A stretch of 64,000 nucleotides of DNA from Megalonaias nervosa (GCA_016617855.1 JAECUM010017308.1:1-64000), one strand, 5' to 3'. Positions 1 to 9,190 are shown, numbered from the stretch's first letter. The notes: generated from the letters alone by a model not told the origin. Made by a program: numbers and translations.

Positions 1-34
<34 letters not shown>

Positions 35-1241
35 TCTGAGATTATGTTGAACCTTGATTCAGCTAAGACGCGAATTTCATCGTGCTTTTTCAGTTCTGTA
101 TAAAGTCACCGTCTGGAAAAACTCCCAGTCAACGATAGCAAGAAAGAGAGCTCCGCCTTTACAAACGTGAGCATGGCCAGCGGCAACTCATTCACATACA
201 CGCTGCAGCCATCAGTGTGGCGTCAACACCATCCACCATATTTATTGTGCGCTTGTACATAGAGCACGCCGCTGTTCTTTCTCGCTATGAAAGTTTAATT
301 GCTAAAGAGGTGTGGTCCATTCTTTGCACTGTTGCCGACAATGAAGCTTAACAAAATGTAATATTTATTAACATTATTACATGTGGATAAATACGGTCAT
401 CACTAATATGTCAACCAGCACCCTGGCCATGAGTGTACCATGCCTTCTATTCGCAGGTTTAGTGGTTGTTTGAGTTTTAATGGCAGTTTACTTCATGCGA
501 CAGAACACCTTTTTCGAATATGACGCAGGTTTTGTTAGCTTGTTTGTTTTTCTTTTCTTTTCTTTATCTGGTGAGTGGAGTGATAGAGGCTGTTACATAT
601 CCTAAAGGAAAAAAGTTGACGAGACTATAATCAAAGGCGTTCGATGTACGTTTGGGTTTTGTTTCTGCTGCAGTTGAAGGCCAACTAGCCACAGCTGACC
701 ATGGATTGCCTCCTCATGCTCTGGGGCGGGGGAGTCCCGATGCTCAAGGCATATCTGCTTTATATCCTTGCTCCCTCCCAATGTGAACAGGTAGGTTTCA
801 CCCCAAGATAGTAGAGATACTCTTCAAATAATTGTATGCATGTTTATTCGATGTCAGGCGCTTGTTTTGCGAGCGGCTGCAATACTCCGTCATCGTCAGC
901 TAAAGCGGGATCATCTGCATTTGTAGTTGACACCAATTATTTGTTTTCCTAGTCTATCTGTGGCTGTTTCACCATGACTTACTAATGCTTGCTAAGACTA
1001 TTGTTTTAAGCTACTTGAGTTCTAATTACCAGCCACGTTACTGGCGAAGAGATGCCAAAGACTGCCAGTGTAGTGGAAAATCTCGTTGGCCGTTGGCTGT
1101 GCGTTGTTGTTAAGATTCTCAGACTTAATGGTGTCTCTGGCGGAAAACGTTGCTGTTTGTAATTTTTTCATGTGAGATGTTAGCCGGAACGGTAGTGCTG
1201 TGTTATGTGCCATTAGGACCTCGCTTATACGGATTCCAATC
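1..1241. other. Host flank left of the Polinton, no gene
   Basis: The window opens in an (AT)n tract at 1-32. The rest, up to the target-site duplication, is ordinary AT-rich sequence with short scattered open frames only. I see no splice-bordered coding exon, no protein similarity and no RNA gene here. Confidence 0.6.
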
Positions 1242-1246
1242 GATGC
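1242..1246. repeat. Left target-site duplication GATGC
   Basis: GATGC directly precedes the first base of the left terminal inverted repeat. The same five bases directly follow the right one at 17675-17679. Retrovirus-like DDE integrases leave staggered-cut duplications of about 4-6 bp; Polintons are usually reported with 6 bp, so 5 bp is slightly short but exact. Confidence 0.75.
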
Positions 1247-1430
1247 AGCAGCAGGGAGGGTGAACCCTACAACTTTGCAGAGACCTTATTTTTGAAATTT
1301 AAGGGTTCCTACGAAGGCTAAAAAAAAAGTTTTTGCCTTAACAGTAAAAACTTCTCTAATTGACCAGATTTTTTCTGATTTTTTCACGTGCTGGTCACTA
1401 CGCGTATGTCGTTCACCCTCCCTGCTGCTA
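1247..1430 (+). repeat. Left terminal inverted repeat of the Polinton (184 bp)
   Basis: It matches the reverse complement of 17491-17674 with one difference, near the inner edge (CCCTCCCTG here, CCCTCTCTG in the right copy). The 19 bases AGCAGCAGGGAGGGTGAAC open the repeat at 1247, and their reverse complement ends it at 1411-1429. Each terminal repeat is therefore itself bounded by a short inverted repeat. It includes a nine-A run at 1320-1328. The first ORF starts 33 bp inside. Confidence 0.95.
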
Positions 1431-1463
1431 TAAATTAAACAGCCATTATAGATATTATCAATA

Positions 1464-1676
1464 ATGAGTATTGAAGAACCACACTCAGCTAAATTAGCTC
1501 GGGTGCGACTAAAGGCAATTAAAAAATATCTACCTGTTCGTGATTCTGTTAAGCAACAACTACAATCGCGTCAGGAATCTCAAGTTGAATTTGAGGAGGA
1601 TACAAAACGATTATTTAAACCTATCACTAAGACCACTAAGGGTATTCTACCTGTGTTAGAAAAACTGCCGAGGTAA
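1464..1676 (+). CDS. Small basic protein, possibly the N-terminal part of the next ORF
   Basis: The first ORF inside the left terminal repeat gives 70 residues, basic and predicted helical, with no motif I recognise. The ATG sits in a CAATAATG context shared by several genes of the element. It ends at TAA just after an A5 run (1660-1664). The next ORF's frame is open from 1640, through the end of this one, and on through its own first ATG at 1751. The two may therefore be halves of one gene split by a one-base change in the A run, or joined by frameshifting. The position beside the capsid genes suggests a virion-associated role, but this is only inference. Confidence 0.5.
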   Translation: MSIEEPHSAKLARVRLKAIKKYLPVRDSVKQQLQSRQESQVEFEEDTKRLFKPITKTTKGILPVLEKLPR

Positions 1677-1750
1677 CTGGAAAAACAGCTGAAACAACTC
1701 AGAAAACGAGAAAGCTTCTTGAAGAACTTCCAGAAAAAATAGCTGCTGCG

Positions 1751-2626
1751 ATGCCAGTCCCGGAAATACCTGAGGATGAAGATCAACCTGAAGGTGCTGA
1801 AGCAGAAGATGATGAAGCAGAAGGTGTTGAACAAAAGAGTCGTGCAATAAGTACTGCTGAATTGATAAATAAATTTGATGAAAAAATTATTAATACAATT
1901 AATACCATTGACCTACAACAATTAGCTAAATTTGCTTTGAATAGTTTTAGTCAAAGAGGTAAATTAATGAAACCTGAACACGCAAAAGACATTAAATCCA
2001 GTAAACAATGGCAAAAATATTTATATCGTATACGTATGAATGTTGAACAAGCTAGAGATAATGATCCATTATATCAGTATTATGATAAGGAAATTGATAA
2101 ATTAATTCAATCAAGAAGAGAGGAGAAAGAACAAAGTAAAAAACCTCCAAAACAACAACAACAACAAAAATCACCAGTATTACAACAATTACAAGAACTA
2201 AAACAAGAGCTAGAACAAAAACAACAACAACGACGAGAACAACAACAAAAAGAAGAATTTGCAACATTACCACCATCACCACAACGAGCACAACAACTAC
2301 AACAAGAGCTACAACAACGAGAACAAGAACGACAAGAAACAATGAGACGATTGAGATCACCACGACAAACTGAGGAAGAATATCAAGATCCTGGCGCAAC
2401 TGGAAGTGGTCTAGGAAGTGGTCTTATTACTTGTCCCAATAATGTCCTTGCTGATGTCGATCGACTAGAAATTCTCATTGGAGGAAAACGAGCTGGTAAT
2501 AATTCATCAGAAATCATTAATGAAGCAGCTGATATTTGCAAACGATTATTTACAGGCGGTATCATGGATATTAATGTATATCGGTCTCTCATTAATGAAA
2601 TCGCCGATGACTACCATAGTGATTAG
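1751..2626 (+). CDS. Gln-rich coiled-coil protein, virion-associated candidate
   Basis: This is a 291-residue protein in three parts: an acidic N-terminus (many Glu and Asp in residues 1-35), a helical region, and a long Gln/Glu/Arg-rich stretch (about residues 134-215) written mostly in CAA codons and likely to form a coiled coil. A more ordinary C-terminal region has a GSGLGSGL stretch. The frame is open upstream of this ATG back to 1640, overlapping the preceding ORF, so the true N-terminus may lie in that ORF across a frameshift. I do not recognise the family. Its place before the minor and major capsid genes suggests a structural or scaffolding role. The open frame opposite it at 2052-2399 is a by-product of the CAA repeats. 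Confidence 0.6.
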   Translation: MPVPEIPEDEDQPEGAEAEDDEAEGVEQKSRAISTAELINKFDEKIINTINTIDLQQLAKFALNSFSQRGKLMKPEHAKDIKSSKQWQKYLYRIRMNVEQARDNDPLYQYYDKEIDKLIQSRREEKEQSKKPPKQQQQQKSPVLQQLQELKQELEQKQQQRREQQQKEEFATLPPSPQRAQQLQQELQQREQERQETMRRLRSPRQTEEEYQDPGATGSGLGSGLITCPNNVLADVDRLEILIGGKRAGNNSSEIINEAADICKRLFTGGIMDINVYRSLINEIADDYHSD

Positions 2627-2659
2627 ATACAATTAGTGATAAAGTCATTTAATAATAAG

Positions 2660-3154
2660 ATGATCATACACAATACTCGTGGACCTACCATGGTCAGGGT
2701 AATAAACTCTCGATTACCAGTATACAAAACGACCTACGGAGATGGATTAGGTGATGTCGTTCAGGGTCTGTTTAGAAGAATAGCCCCAAAAGCAATACCG
2801 ATTACAAAGCAACTAGGAATGAAAGCTATTGATGTTGTTCATGAAAAAGGTATAAGCGCTGTTGGTAATATTGCTAGCAAAGCATTCTCAGCAATCAAAG
2901 ATAGACTATCACGATTAATACGCAGACCACAAGCGACCCGACCTCAACCTGTGAAATTGGCTAGCACTGAAGTGATGCCCGCAAGTGTAAGTAAAATAAT
3001 AAATCAAGCCGCTAATCAAAAACTAGCGGAGTTGGCTGATGTACCAATGTCGGAAAAGGAAAAAAATATAACCGCTAGTCTGATAGCAGGAAGTGGTCTC
3101 ACTTCCGAAGTGGTCTTCGTGTTAGACGAAGACGATAATAATAAAGATGTTTAA
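2660..3154 (+). CDS. Putative minor virion protein upstream of the capsid gene
   Basis: From the ATG at 2660 this is about 164 residues; a second ATG at 2690 has a better start context (CCATGG) and would give about 154. The frame also runs back to a GTG at 2636, which is not a likely eukaryotic start. After a basic N-terminus come YGDGLGD and an amphipathic stretch ending in an Arg-rich patch (RLSRLIRRP). Its stop overlaps the next gene's start by 8 bp (3147-3154). Basic, amphipathic small proteins beside the capsid gene in adenovirus-like elements are often minor capsid or membrane-active proteins, but no family was recognised here. Confidence 0.6.
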   Translation: MIIHNTRGPTMVRVINSRLPVYKTTYGDGLGDVVQGLFRRIAPKAIPITKQLGMKAIDVVHEKGISAVGNIASKAFSAIKDRLSRLIRRPQATRPQPVKLASTEVMPASVSKIINQAANQKLAELADVPMSEKEKNITASLIAGSGLTSEVVFVLDEDDNNKDV

Positions 3155-4574
3155 GCGCGTATCTGACCCCGCGTTTGACATGGATGCACCAGTTCTCAAA
3201 GATGAGTCTGTGCGCGATTATCAGTATTATTCTTATGACGCTCGAATTCCAGATCAGCGTGGACGAATTGAACTACAGGTTCAAGATACAAGCAGATATT
3301 TCTTACCCGCTGAAGCATTTATTGAAGTCGAAGGTGAAATTATAAAGACAGATAATACCGAGTACGCCGCTGAGGATAGAACTGGTTTTGTTAATAATGG
3401 TATTATGGCGTTATTTGACAGCGCTACGTACATGATTGACGGAAAAAATATTGAATCAATTCAGAAAGACGTTGACGTTGCAACAACAATACTTGGCCTT
3501 GCAAGATACAGCGATGATTATTCAAGATCAGCTGGTCCATCAATGATGTTCTCAAAAGATACTTCTGACCACCCTGACAATAGAAATTATAATTCAGTAC
3601 AAACACCACGGAATACTGCAGTCGATCCACAACCAGCTGGAATGATAGACCGGCCTGCTGCTGATTTTTCGTTATTGCAAAGTATTAATCCAGAATTCAA
3701 CTTAGGATTTACAGCACGTCGAGCAATGTTAAAGGGTAATAGGAAAACATTTTCTTGTGTGATTCCACTGTCACATATCTTTGGATTCTGCAGACACGTA
3801 CGAAAGGTTATTTTTGGAGCCAAACACACAGTTGTACTTGTGCGAAAAAGCGATGATAATGATGCAATGTGGCACGTTGAGGGAGTTAATGATGCTGTAA
3901 CTGCGGCACTTCATGGTAAAGTTATACTGACCAAACTTTCGCTGTGGATGCCAGTGATGACTCCAACAATATCTGAAGAAGATCAGTTACTATCTTTTAT
4001 GAGTCAAGGTGGTAAATCAACGTTATCATGGTTAACGATGACCACAGATACTACTCAAAGTGCAATTAATGGTCTATTCACATGGCAAATAGCTTCTCAG
4101 CAAGGTGTTTCTGCACCGCGACATATATTTATTGCACTTCAAAATGTTGCACGAGTAAATAATCAGACACAAAGTATAATGATATTTGACAAACTTGGTG
4201 TTTCTGAGGTTTCATTAAGGATTAATGGACATCAAGAACCATCTGAGGATATATTACTGAATTTCGATCAAAATCATGTAGCACGTGCATATCATCGTCT
4301 TATGTCGTTCATGGGACGTGATCAAAATATTGATACTGGTTTACAAATATCTCAGTTAGATTTTACAACGCTGTATCCGATTTATTACTTTTCACTAGAA
4401 CATTTAGATTTAACCAGACAATCTGTTGTAGATATTCATTTTCGAGCTCGTGTGACTCGAGGAGTTATTGTCAATTACAGAGCAATCGCCGTTATACTCA
4501 GCGATAAATCGATGTTACTCGAAGGTGTTGGTGGACGAATGAGAGTTATTGATGCTCCAGTAGAAAATATATAA
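3147..4574 (+). CDS. Major capsid protein, double jelly-roll type (hexon-like)
   Basis: This 475-residue protein would form the main shell subunit of a Polinton/adintovirus virion. The size, central position and neighbours (protease, penton-like protein, ATPase) fit. Motif-like features include an N-terminal YQYYSYDARIP segment, a beta-rich pattern throughout, a mid-protein run PVMTPTISEEDQLL, and a C-terminal YPIYYFSLEHLD segment resembling the conserved 'YP-I-F-L' end of Polinton capsid proteins as I recall them. The frame is intact from start to stop. It overlaps the preceding gene by 8 bp. The double jelly-roll fold is inferred from family context, not shown; structure prediction would settle it. 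Confidence 0.82.
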   Translation: MFKRVSDPAFDMDAPVLKDESVRDYQYYSYDARIPDQRGRIELQVQDTSRYFLPAEAFIEVEGEIIKTDNTEYAAEDRTGFVNNGIMALFDSATYMIDGKNIESIQKDVDVATTILGLARYSDDYSRSAGPSMMFSKDTSDHPDNRNYNSVQTPRNTAVDPQPAGMIDRPAADFSLLQSINPEFNLGFTARRAMLKGNRKTFSCVIPLSHIFGFCRHVRKVIFGAKHTVVLVRKSDDNDAMWHVEGVNDAVTAALHGKVILTKLSLWMPVMTPTISEEDQLLSFMSQGGKSTLSWLTMTTDTTQSAINGLFTWQIASQQGVSAPRHIFIALQNVARVNNQTQSIMIFDKLGVSEVSLRINGHQEPSEDILLNFDQNHVARAYHRLMSFMGRDQNIDTGLQISQLDFTTLYPIYYFSLEHLDLTRQSVVDIHFRARVTRGVIVNYRAIAVILSDKSMLLEGVGGRMRVIDAPVENI

Positions 4575-4617
4575 AATATTTTCTAAACATGTAATTAGAT
4601 CGTTCATAATATTAATA

Positions 4618-5097
4618 ATGTCATATCATCACGTTAGTGTGAGTCTGACTCCTGGTCAGATTAAAAAGCTACAATCAGCATCAAAAAATAACTGTGGAAT
4701 AAAAATATCGCTAAAGCGAGAACAGATGACCGGTGCAAATAAACTATCGTTGACCGAGCGTCAGTTCAAAAACTTCAATGACGCTAAAAAATCAAATAAA
4801 GGCGTCAAACTTAATCTTTCTGCGGGCGCCATCAAAGACGTTGCTAAATCGGGTGGTATATTTCCACTTCTCGCAGCTATACCAGCTTTAATAGCAGCTG
4901 CAGCCCCAGCTGTTGCAAAAGCAGCTGCGCTAGGTGCTGTTGGAACAGCTGCTGGAATGGCGTTAAAGAAAGCAACCGGACAAGGAATCAAGAAAAAGGG
5001 AAACGGTCTAAGACTACCAGGAACCCCGTATTCGGGGTACGGAAAGGGTCTAAGACTTCCCGGACAGTTTACTAATATCACCTATGTCCAATTTTGA
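4618..5097 (+). CDS. Hydrophobic pX-like minor virion/core protein
   Basis: This is a 159-residue protein. The N-terminus is a basic region of repeated Leu-Thr/Ser helical units (LTPGQIKKL, LTERQFKNF). A strongly hydrophobic Ala-rich segment follows at about residues 79-118 (IFPLLAAIPALIAAAAPAV), long enough for one or two membrane-spanning helices. The C-terminus is a basic Gly-rich tail with two copies of the phrase GLRLPG. This layout is a familiar small protein next to the protease in adenovirus-like Polintons, often compared with adenovirus pX or pVI. The Gly-containing tail could be cleaved by the neighbouring protease. It overlaps the protease gene by 14 bp, so the two are probably co-expressed. 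The ATG is in a TTAATAATG context. Confidence 0.7.
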   Translation: MSYHHVSVSLTPGQIKKLQSASKNNCGIKISLKREQMTGANKLSLTERQFKNFNDAKKSNKGVKLNLSAGAIKDVAKSGGIFPLLAAIPALIAAAAPAVAKAAALGAVGTAAGMALKKATGQGIKKKGNGLRLPGTPYSGYGKGLRLPGQFTNITYVQF

Positions 5098-5485
5098 TTT
5101 ACTTAATGCTGCTAAGCAACTAAAAATAAAAAACTTCAGAGGTGTTTTTATGCGCGATCAATTACCAAAAAAACCAAACAATATTGAAACCGGTATCATT
5201 AATCTCGATAAAAACTCTGGCCCAGGCACGCACTGGGTCGGATATGCAATTGATCCACGTGGAATTATTTATTTCGATTCGTATGGATTAGCACCACCAA
5301 AAGAATTTTTAGAGTACGTTACCGGCGATATTCCAATCTGGTATTCAACGCTACCAACACAAAAATTAACTGATCCTCCAATATGCGGTCGTGAAACCCT
5401 CGCTGTGCTTGATGCTGTATCAAAATCAACAGCACCACCTCATAAAGTCGTGCACGCGTTCACTACACTACGTCATAACACTTAA
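5084..5485 (+). CDS. Adenain-like cysteine protease (virion maturation)
   Basis: A 133-residue cysteine protease of the adenain/Ulp1 fold that would cleave virion precursor proteins during maturation. Visible catalytic elements, in the family order: His50 in GTHWVGY, Asp65 in IIYFDSYGL, a candidate oxyanion Gln93, and the nucleophile Cys101 in PPICGRETLAVLD. It is shorter than adenovirus protease (about 200 residues) but in the usual range for Polinton proteases. The start overlaps the pX-like gene by 14 bp. The usual aromatic residue after the Cys-Gly is replaced by Arg-Glu. The frame is intact. Confidence 0.88.
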   Translation: MSNFDLLNAAKQLKIKNFRGVFMRDQLPKKPNNIETGIINLDKNSGPGTHWVGYAIDPRGIIYFDSYGLAPPKEFLEYVTGDIPIWYSTLPTQKLTDPPICGRETLAVLDAVSKSTAPPHKVVHAFTTLRHNT

Positions 5486-5504
5486 ACAGATATCAGTAAA
5501 TATA

Positions 5505-6620
5505 ATGGTAGATATTTACGGAAGATCTACTCGCAAAGATCAGAAGAAGGTCGATTTATCTAAATATGCAACTCTTGATCAGCTCAGAAATGAAATCGAT
5601 GATTTATTAAATATCACAAGTGTGGATCAAAATGAAGTCGTCGTTTTTCAGGACAAACAAGGACGATTAAAAACGAGTAACATACAACTACTAGATGTAC
5701 TTGTACGAATTCCCAACGCGGTTGTTAATAATATCGTTACTTTTACTGATCAAGGTAAAATATAGGATTCCGGTAAATCGGTTAACGATTATGTTAAGAA
5801 AACTGGTGATGTATTTACCGGTGACATTATTATGTCAGGAAGAAAAATTACATATCTTGGAGATCCAATCGCAAATACAGACGCAGCAACAAAAAAATAC
5901 GTCGATGATCAAGAATCCAAGTACGTGTCAGTGCGCGGTGGTATAATGCGTGCATTTCTCGACATGAATAATAATGGTATTAATAATCTCAGAACACCAG
6001 AAACAGATTTTGACGCTGCAACGAAGAAATACGTCGGCGATAAGGAAATTCCAATAACGACTTCGTTAACGACAATCAATGATGGAATTGCTGCATTTAG
6101 AACTGATTATATTAATCATGTACAAACATTTCTAAATTTTCGTAGAAATGTAAACAGATCTATTAATGACTTTTTTGGAACTCCACCAGTCGTTGACATA
6201 AAACTTACCGACATTAAGATGAAAATCAACGATATTGTTAGTGGAATTCCTAATATCGTTGAAAAAACAAATCTAGTAATAAAGTTACTTGCTGGAATGC
6301 CTCACAAGCAGATCTTCAACGTAGTATACACAGTAGCATCAGGATTAGGAGTATGGACACTGCAAGATAATAATCTCAAACACACCGCAGAAGTCACTGG
6401 CGTATACAGGCTGTCTATATTTAGCATAGCAAAATTCAGTATATTTACTACATTTCCATGGCGTCATTCAATCGATACTTTTTCTGGAGTTGTATCCGTC
6501 ATAATAAATAAAGATGCGGAAGAAACATTTCTGCTGGAGGCATCTGATAAAAATTTAACCAGAGCACTATACTGGTGGTGTTTGGAATTTGTGTGTGAAA
6601 CTCCTCAATTAGTTATCTAG
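5505..6620 (+). pseudogene. Fibre-like attachment protein gene interrupted by an amber codon
   Basis: One reading frame runs from the ATG at 5505 to TAG at 6618, broken only by a TAG at 5763-5765 (codon 87). The first part is a 86-residue head. The second part has repeats of the type found in phage and viral tail fibres: TGDIIMSGRKITYLGDP followed by DAATKKYVDD, then a second round with DAATKKYVGD, then a long predicted trimeric region and a beta-rich C-terminal domain with Trp and Cys residues. Such proteins usually form trimeric spikes that contact the host cell. A related gene occurs at the right edge of the window. The amber codon could be decay, a sequencing error, or readthrough; nothing downstream of it suggests loss of frame. 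Confidence 0.8.
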
Positions 6621-6629
6621 ATAAGTATA

Positions 6630-7103
6630 ATGAATCAAGAGTCATTTATCGATGTTCAACGTCACAGATACACTCAAGTATGTGAGTGTCAAACCAAACT
6701 AAAAAATATCATCGACGATTACACGATAAAGGTAAAAAAATATCGGCGACGTATGGTTGTTATTGATATAATGGTATACTCGGTTTCTGCTGTTATTGCT
6801 GGAACTGGATTATTACTATCAACAATAACGATGACAGCGCCTGCAGTTGTAACAATTATAGTTTCAACGGCAACAACATGCGCAGGTATTTTCAGTATTA
6901 TCGCTAAGAAAATATCTACGTGTACAAATGATAAACTAAACGAGTACATAATGAAATTGCACACAGCAACATCATCTTATTCTAAACTATCATCTTATCT
7001 TTCGGCGTATCTCAGCGATGGTAAAATATCCGATGAGGAGTTCGCAACGATAATGGAAATTTATCATGAGGCATTCAAAGTGGATGATAAAGTGGAGGGT
7101 TGA
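6630..7103 (+). CDS. Small membrane protein with two hydrophobic helices
   Basis: This is a 157-residue protein. An N-terminal helical region has Lys/Arg-rich segments (VKKYRRRM). A long hydrophobic stretch follows, residues about 44-92, rich in Ile, Val, Thr and Gly (GTGLLLSTITM and TIIVSTATTCAGIF), enough for two membrane helices with a short turn. A polar helical C-terminus ends in an acidic segment. It starts 9 bp after the fibre gene and 35 bp before the penton-like gene. The decayed element at the right edge has a hydrophobic ORF of similar design in the same place (62340-62797, minus). This is a recurring but uncharacterised Polinton gene as I recall; a virion or host membrane role is inferred. 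Confidence 0.65.
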   Translation: MNQESFIDVQRHRYTQVCECQTKLKNIIDDYTIKVKKYRRRMVVIDIMVYSVSAVIAGTGLLLSTITMTAPAVVTIIVSTATTCAGIFSIIAKKISTCTNDKLNEYIMKLHTATSSYSKLSSYLSAYLSDGKISDEEFATIMEIYHEAFKVDDKVEG

Positions 7104-7138
7104 ATTTCTGCTCTATTAAATACGGAGTATTTTAAATA

Positions 7139-8599
7139 ATGTCATCGTTAGAATTACTTCAGCAGATCGTAGCTAATACAACGCCGTCAAAAACTACTAT
7201 GATATCATTAAGTTCAACCAATCCTGAATTTAGCGTTAACTTTCCAACCGCAATTCCAGCAAAGGAAATAGCGCTAGCACAATTACGAGTTTATCATAGC
7301 TGGCCTAATATTAGGTCAAAACCGTTTGGTGGACAACCAGCAAATAATTCACTGGTATTTGCGAATAAAAATAAACCTGATGGACGTCCTGATTGGCAAG
7401 TTGTTGGAATTACAACGGGTAGTTATCAAATAGACGAGATTAATGATGAGTTCCAACGCAGAATTATATCTATCACAGGGAAAGAATCTAAAATAGCGAT
7501 TACTGCTTACGAACCAACACTATCAGCGGTGATTGAAATAAATTCTCCTCATTACCTCGTAGATATTTATCAGAGTTCGATTAGATCTGTGTTAGGATGG
7601 CCTGAAGTCGCACCTATTTATAACGGGATTTCAGAACCAACTAAAAATGAATTTAAAACGAGTGAAGAAAAATTCATTAAAAATCCAGAATATCGAAATA
7701 AAGATCCATGGAACTTAATAGTATTTAAATGTGATCCAAACAACGATATATATTACTTTACCGATCTTGACGGTAAGAGGATCCCCAAGATGGCTGGATC
7801 AGCATTTACGGTTATCAGGACGCCAGGGGCGCGGGATCGAGATATTGTTAATGAAATATTTTTTAAAAGATTTATAGATGCTCTTAAGCCTGAATACGAT
7901 AAAATATTTAATGATTTAAGAAGTTTACTTATTTCATTATCACAACATTATGACGATGTTGTAAAAAATCAAGTAATCGAAACAATAAAACATTTAAATG
8001 GGATGTTACTCGATTTATACATCGCCAGTCGAAGTATTATGGGTGTTATAATTGATATTAAAATTCCTTTCGCAAGTCCAGAACGTAAGCAATTATTTCT
8101 TGATCATTATAAAATAACAGAAAAAGATTTACAAACATTTATTATAGCAGATTTAAATAATGCTAAAATGAAGAAATCACTTGATGATCTTATTGAAGAA
8201 TATTATCCCGGAGTAATTGATTCATGGAAAAAAATAGCCCCACCACCGGTTATACTAAAACACAATAACAACCCTTTTGGTGCCGGACGTCATATATCGC
8301 CAGGCATTGTAAACATAACATCAGTTATTGCAGTCAATCTGGTATGCGATGTTATTGAAGGTAGCTATCAGGTAGATCTTTCTAAGTCTAACCAGGCCCA
8401 GCAAGGGTACATATTATACAGTTTTAGCCCATTAGCCCCACCAGGTTGGTTAATTGTATCAGAGCCAATTAACCCCGTGTACCTGCGAGTTCATAATCCG
8501 TTATTATCAAGGATACACTTTAAACTTACAGACCAAAGCAATCGCATTCTGGACACAAGAAATGAAGAACTAAATATAAATCTGTATGTGAAATCATAA
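7139..8599 (+). CDS. Penton-like minor capsid protein
   Basis: A 486-residue protein with an intact frame and the size and position of the Polinton minor capsid (penton, single jelly-roll) protein. The N-terminal half contains strand-rich text with PTAIPAKEIALAQLRVYHSWPNI and VLGWPEV. The middle is helical. The C-terminal quarter (VNITSVIAVNLVCDVIEGSY, then ILYSFSPLAPPG, and finally IHFKLTDQSNRILDTRNEELNINLYVK) matches the ending I remember for these proteins: an I/V-rich strand, a PPG turn, and 'LTDQ..R.LD.R.EE..I.L'. It would occupy the fivefold vertices and hold the fibre. It starts in the AAATAATG context seen at several genes here. The assignment is by pattern recall only. Confidence 0.72.
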   Translation: MSSLELLQQIVANTTPSKTTMISLSSTNPEFSVNFPTAIPAKEIALAQLRVYHSWPNIRSKPFGGQPANNSLVFANKNKPDGRPDWQVVGITTGSYQIDEINDEFQRRIISITGKESKIAITAYEPTLSAVIEINSPHYLVDIYQSSIRSVLGWPEVAPIYNGISEPTKNEFKTSEEKFIKNPEYRNKDPWNLIVFKCDPNNDIYYFTDLDGKRIPKMAGSAFTVIRTPGARDRDIVNEIFFKRFIDALKPEYDKIFNDLRSLLISLSQHYDDVVKNQVIETIKHLNGMLLDLYIASRSIMGVIIDIKIPFASPERKQLFLDHYKITEKDLQTFIIADLNNAKMKKSLDDLIEEYYPGVIDSWKKIAPPPVILKHNNNPFGAGRHISPGIVNITSVIAVNLVCDVIEGSYQVDLSKSNQAQQGYILYSFSPLAPPGWLIVSEPINPVYLRVHNPLLSRIHFKLTDQSNRILDTRNEELNINLYVKS

Positions 8600-9121
8600 T
8601 GCGTTATCATAACAAAAAAAAAATATCCGGATGCATAGTGTTTGTCTATGATACAATACAATACATCATAGCATATACTTGTCAATATAACCTTGCCTGC
8701 GGTCTCATTCAATGCTAATCGGCAACTTCCCTATGTGGCAACCAGTAACTGACAAAATAATAATACTGTATTCTTTGTTTACATAAAATCCGCGCACAGA
8801 TTTCTCATATTGCACAATCGAAATCTATTGTCTAAAAGGCTGCGTAATTAGCTCTGTTATTGATTATTCCATAACGGCTATGTATCTGTGACCGATTACT
8901 GCGTAAAGTTATTTTAAGAACATCCGCTATGACTAAATCAATATCCTTGGTAACGGCTTACGCACAGTGTTAATGCAGAATTATATATATTTTTTGGAAA
9001 TTAGAAATATAAAATCCCATTTTACACAGAAAACTGTGGTTTTTGTTAAGAACACTGTAGTTTTTAGGAAATAGGCTATTGGTAAACACATACTAACTTT
9101 TTCAGTATGTATTTATAACAA

Positions 9122-9190
9122 GGTCCGATAGCTCAATTGATAGCGCGTAGAAACTCTCATCCGGAGGGTCATGGTTCGAAACCCGAGAAA
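9122..9190 (+). other. tRNA-like sequence (SINE head or tRNA fossil)
   Basis: It contains an A-box-like TAGCTCAATTGATAGCGCG and a B-box-like GGTTCGAAACC at the right spacing, with CTC-TCATCCG-GAG between them as a possible anticodon arm. The acceptor strands do not pair well and the D arm is imperfect, so a working tRNA is unlikely. It is probably the head of a tRNA-derived SINE that landed in the element. Confidence 0.4.

Noticed and set aside
2052..2399. Long Val/Leu-rich open frame on the minus strand
   Set aside because: It is opposite the CAA/GAA-rich part of the Gln-rich gene; low-complexity shadow.
5391..5504. Earlier start for the fibre-like gene
   Set aside because: The frame is open upstream to 5391 but overlaps the protease gene; the ATG at 5505 follows the protease stop and has the shared TATAATG context.
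9122..9190. Functional tRNA gene
   Set aside because: Acceptor strands do not pair and the D arm is imperfect; kept only as a tRNA-like remnant.
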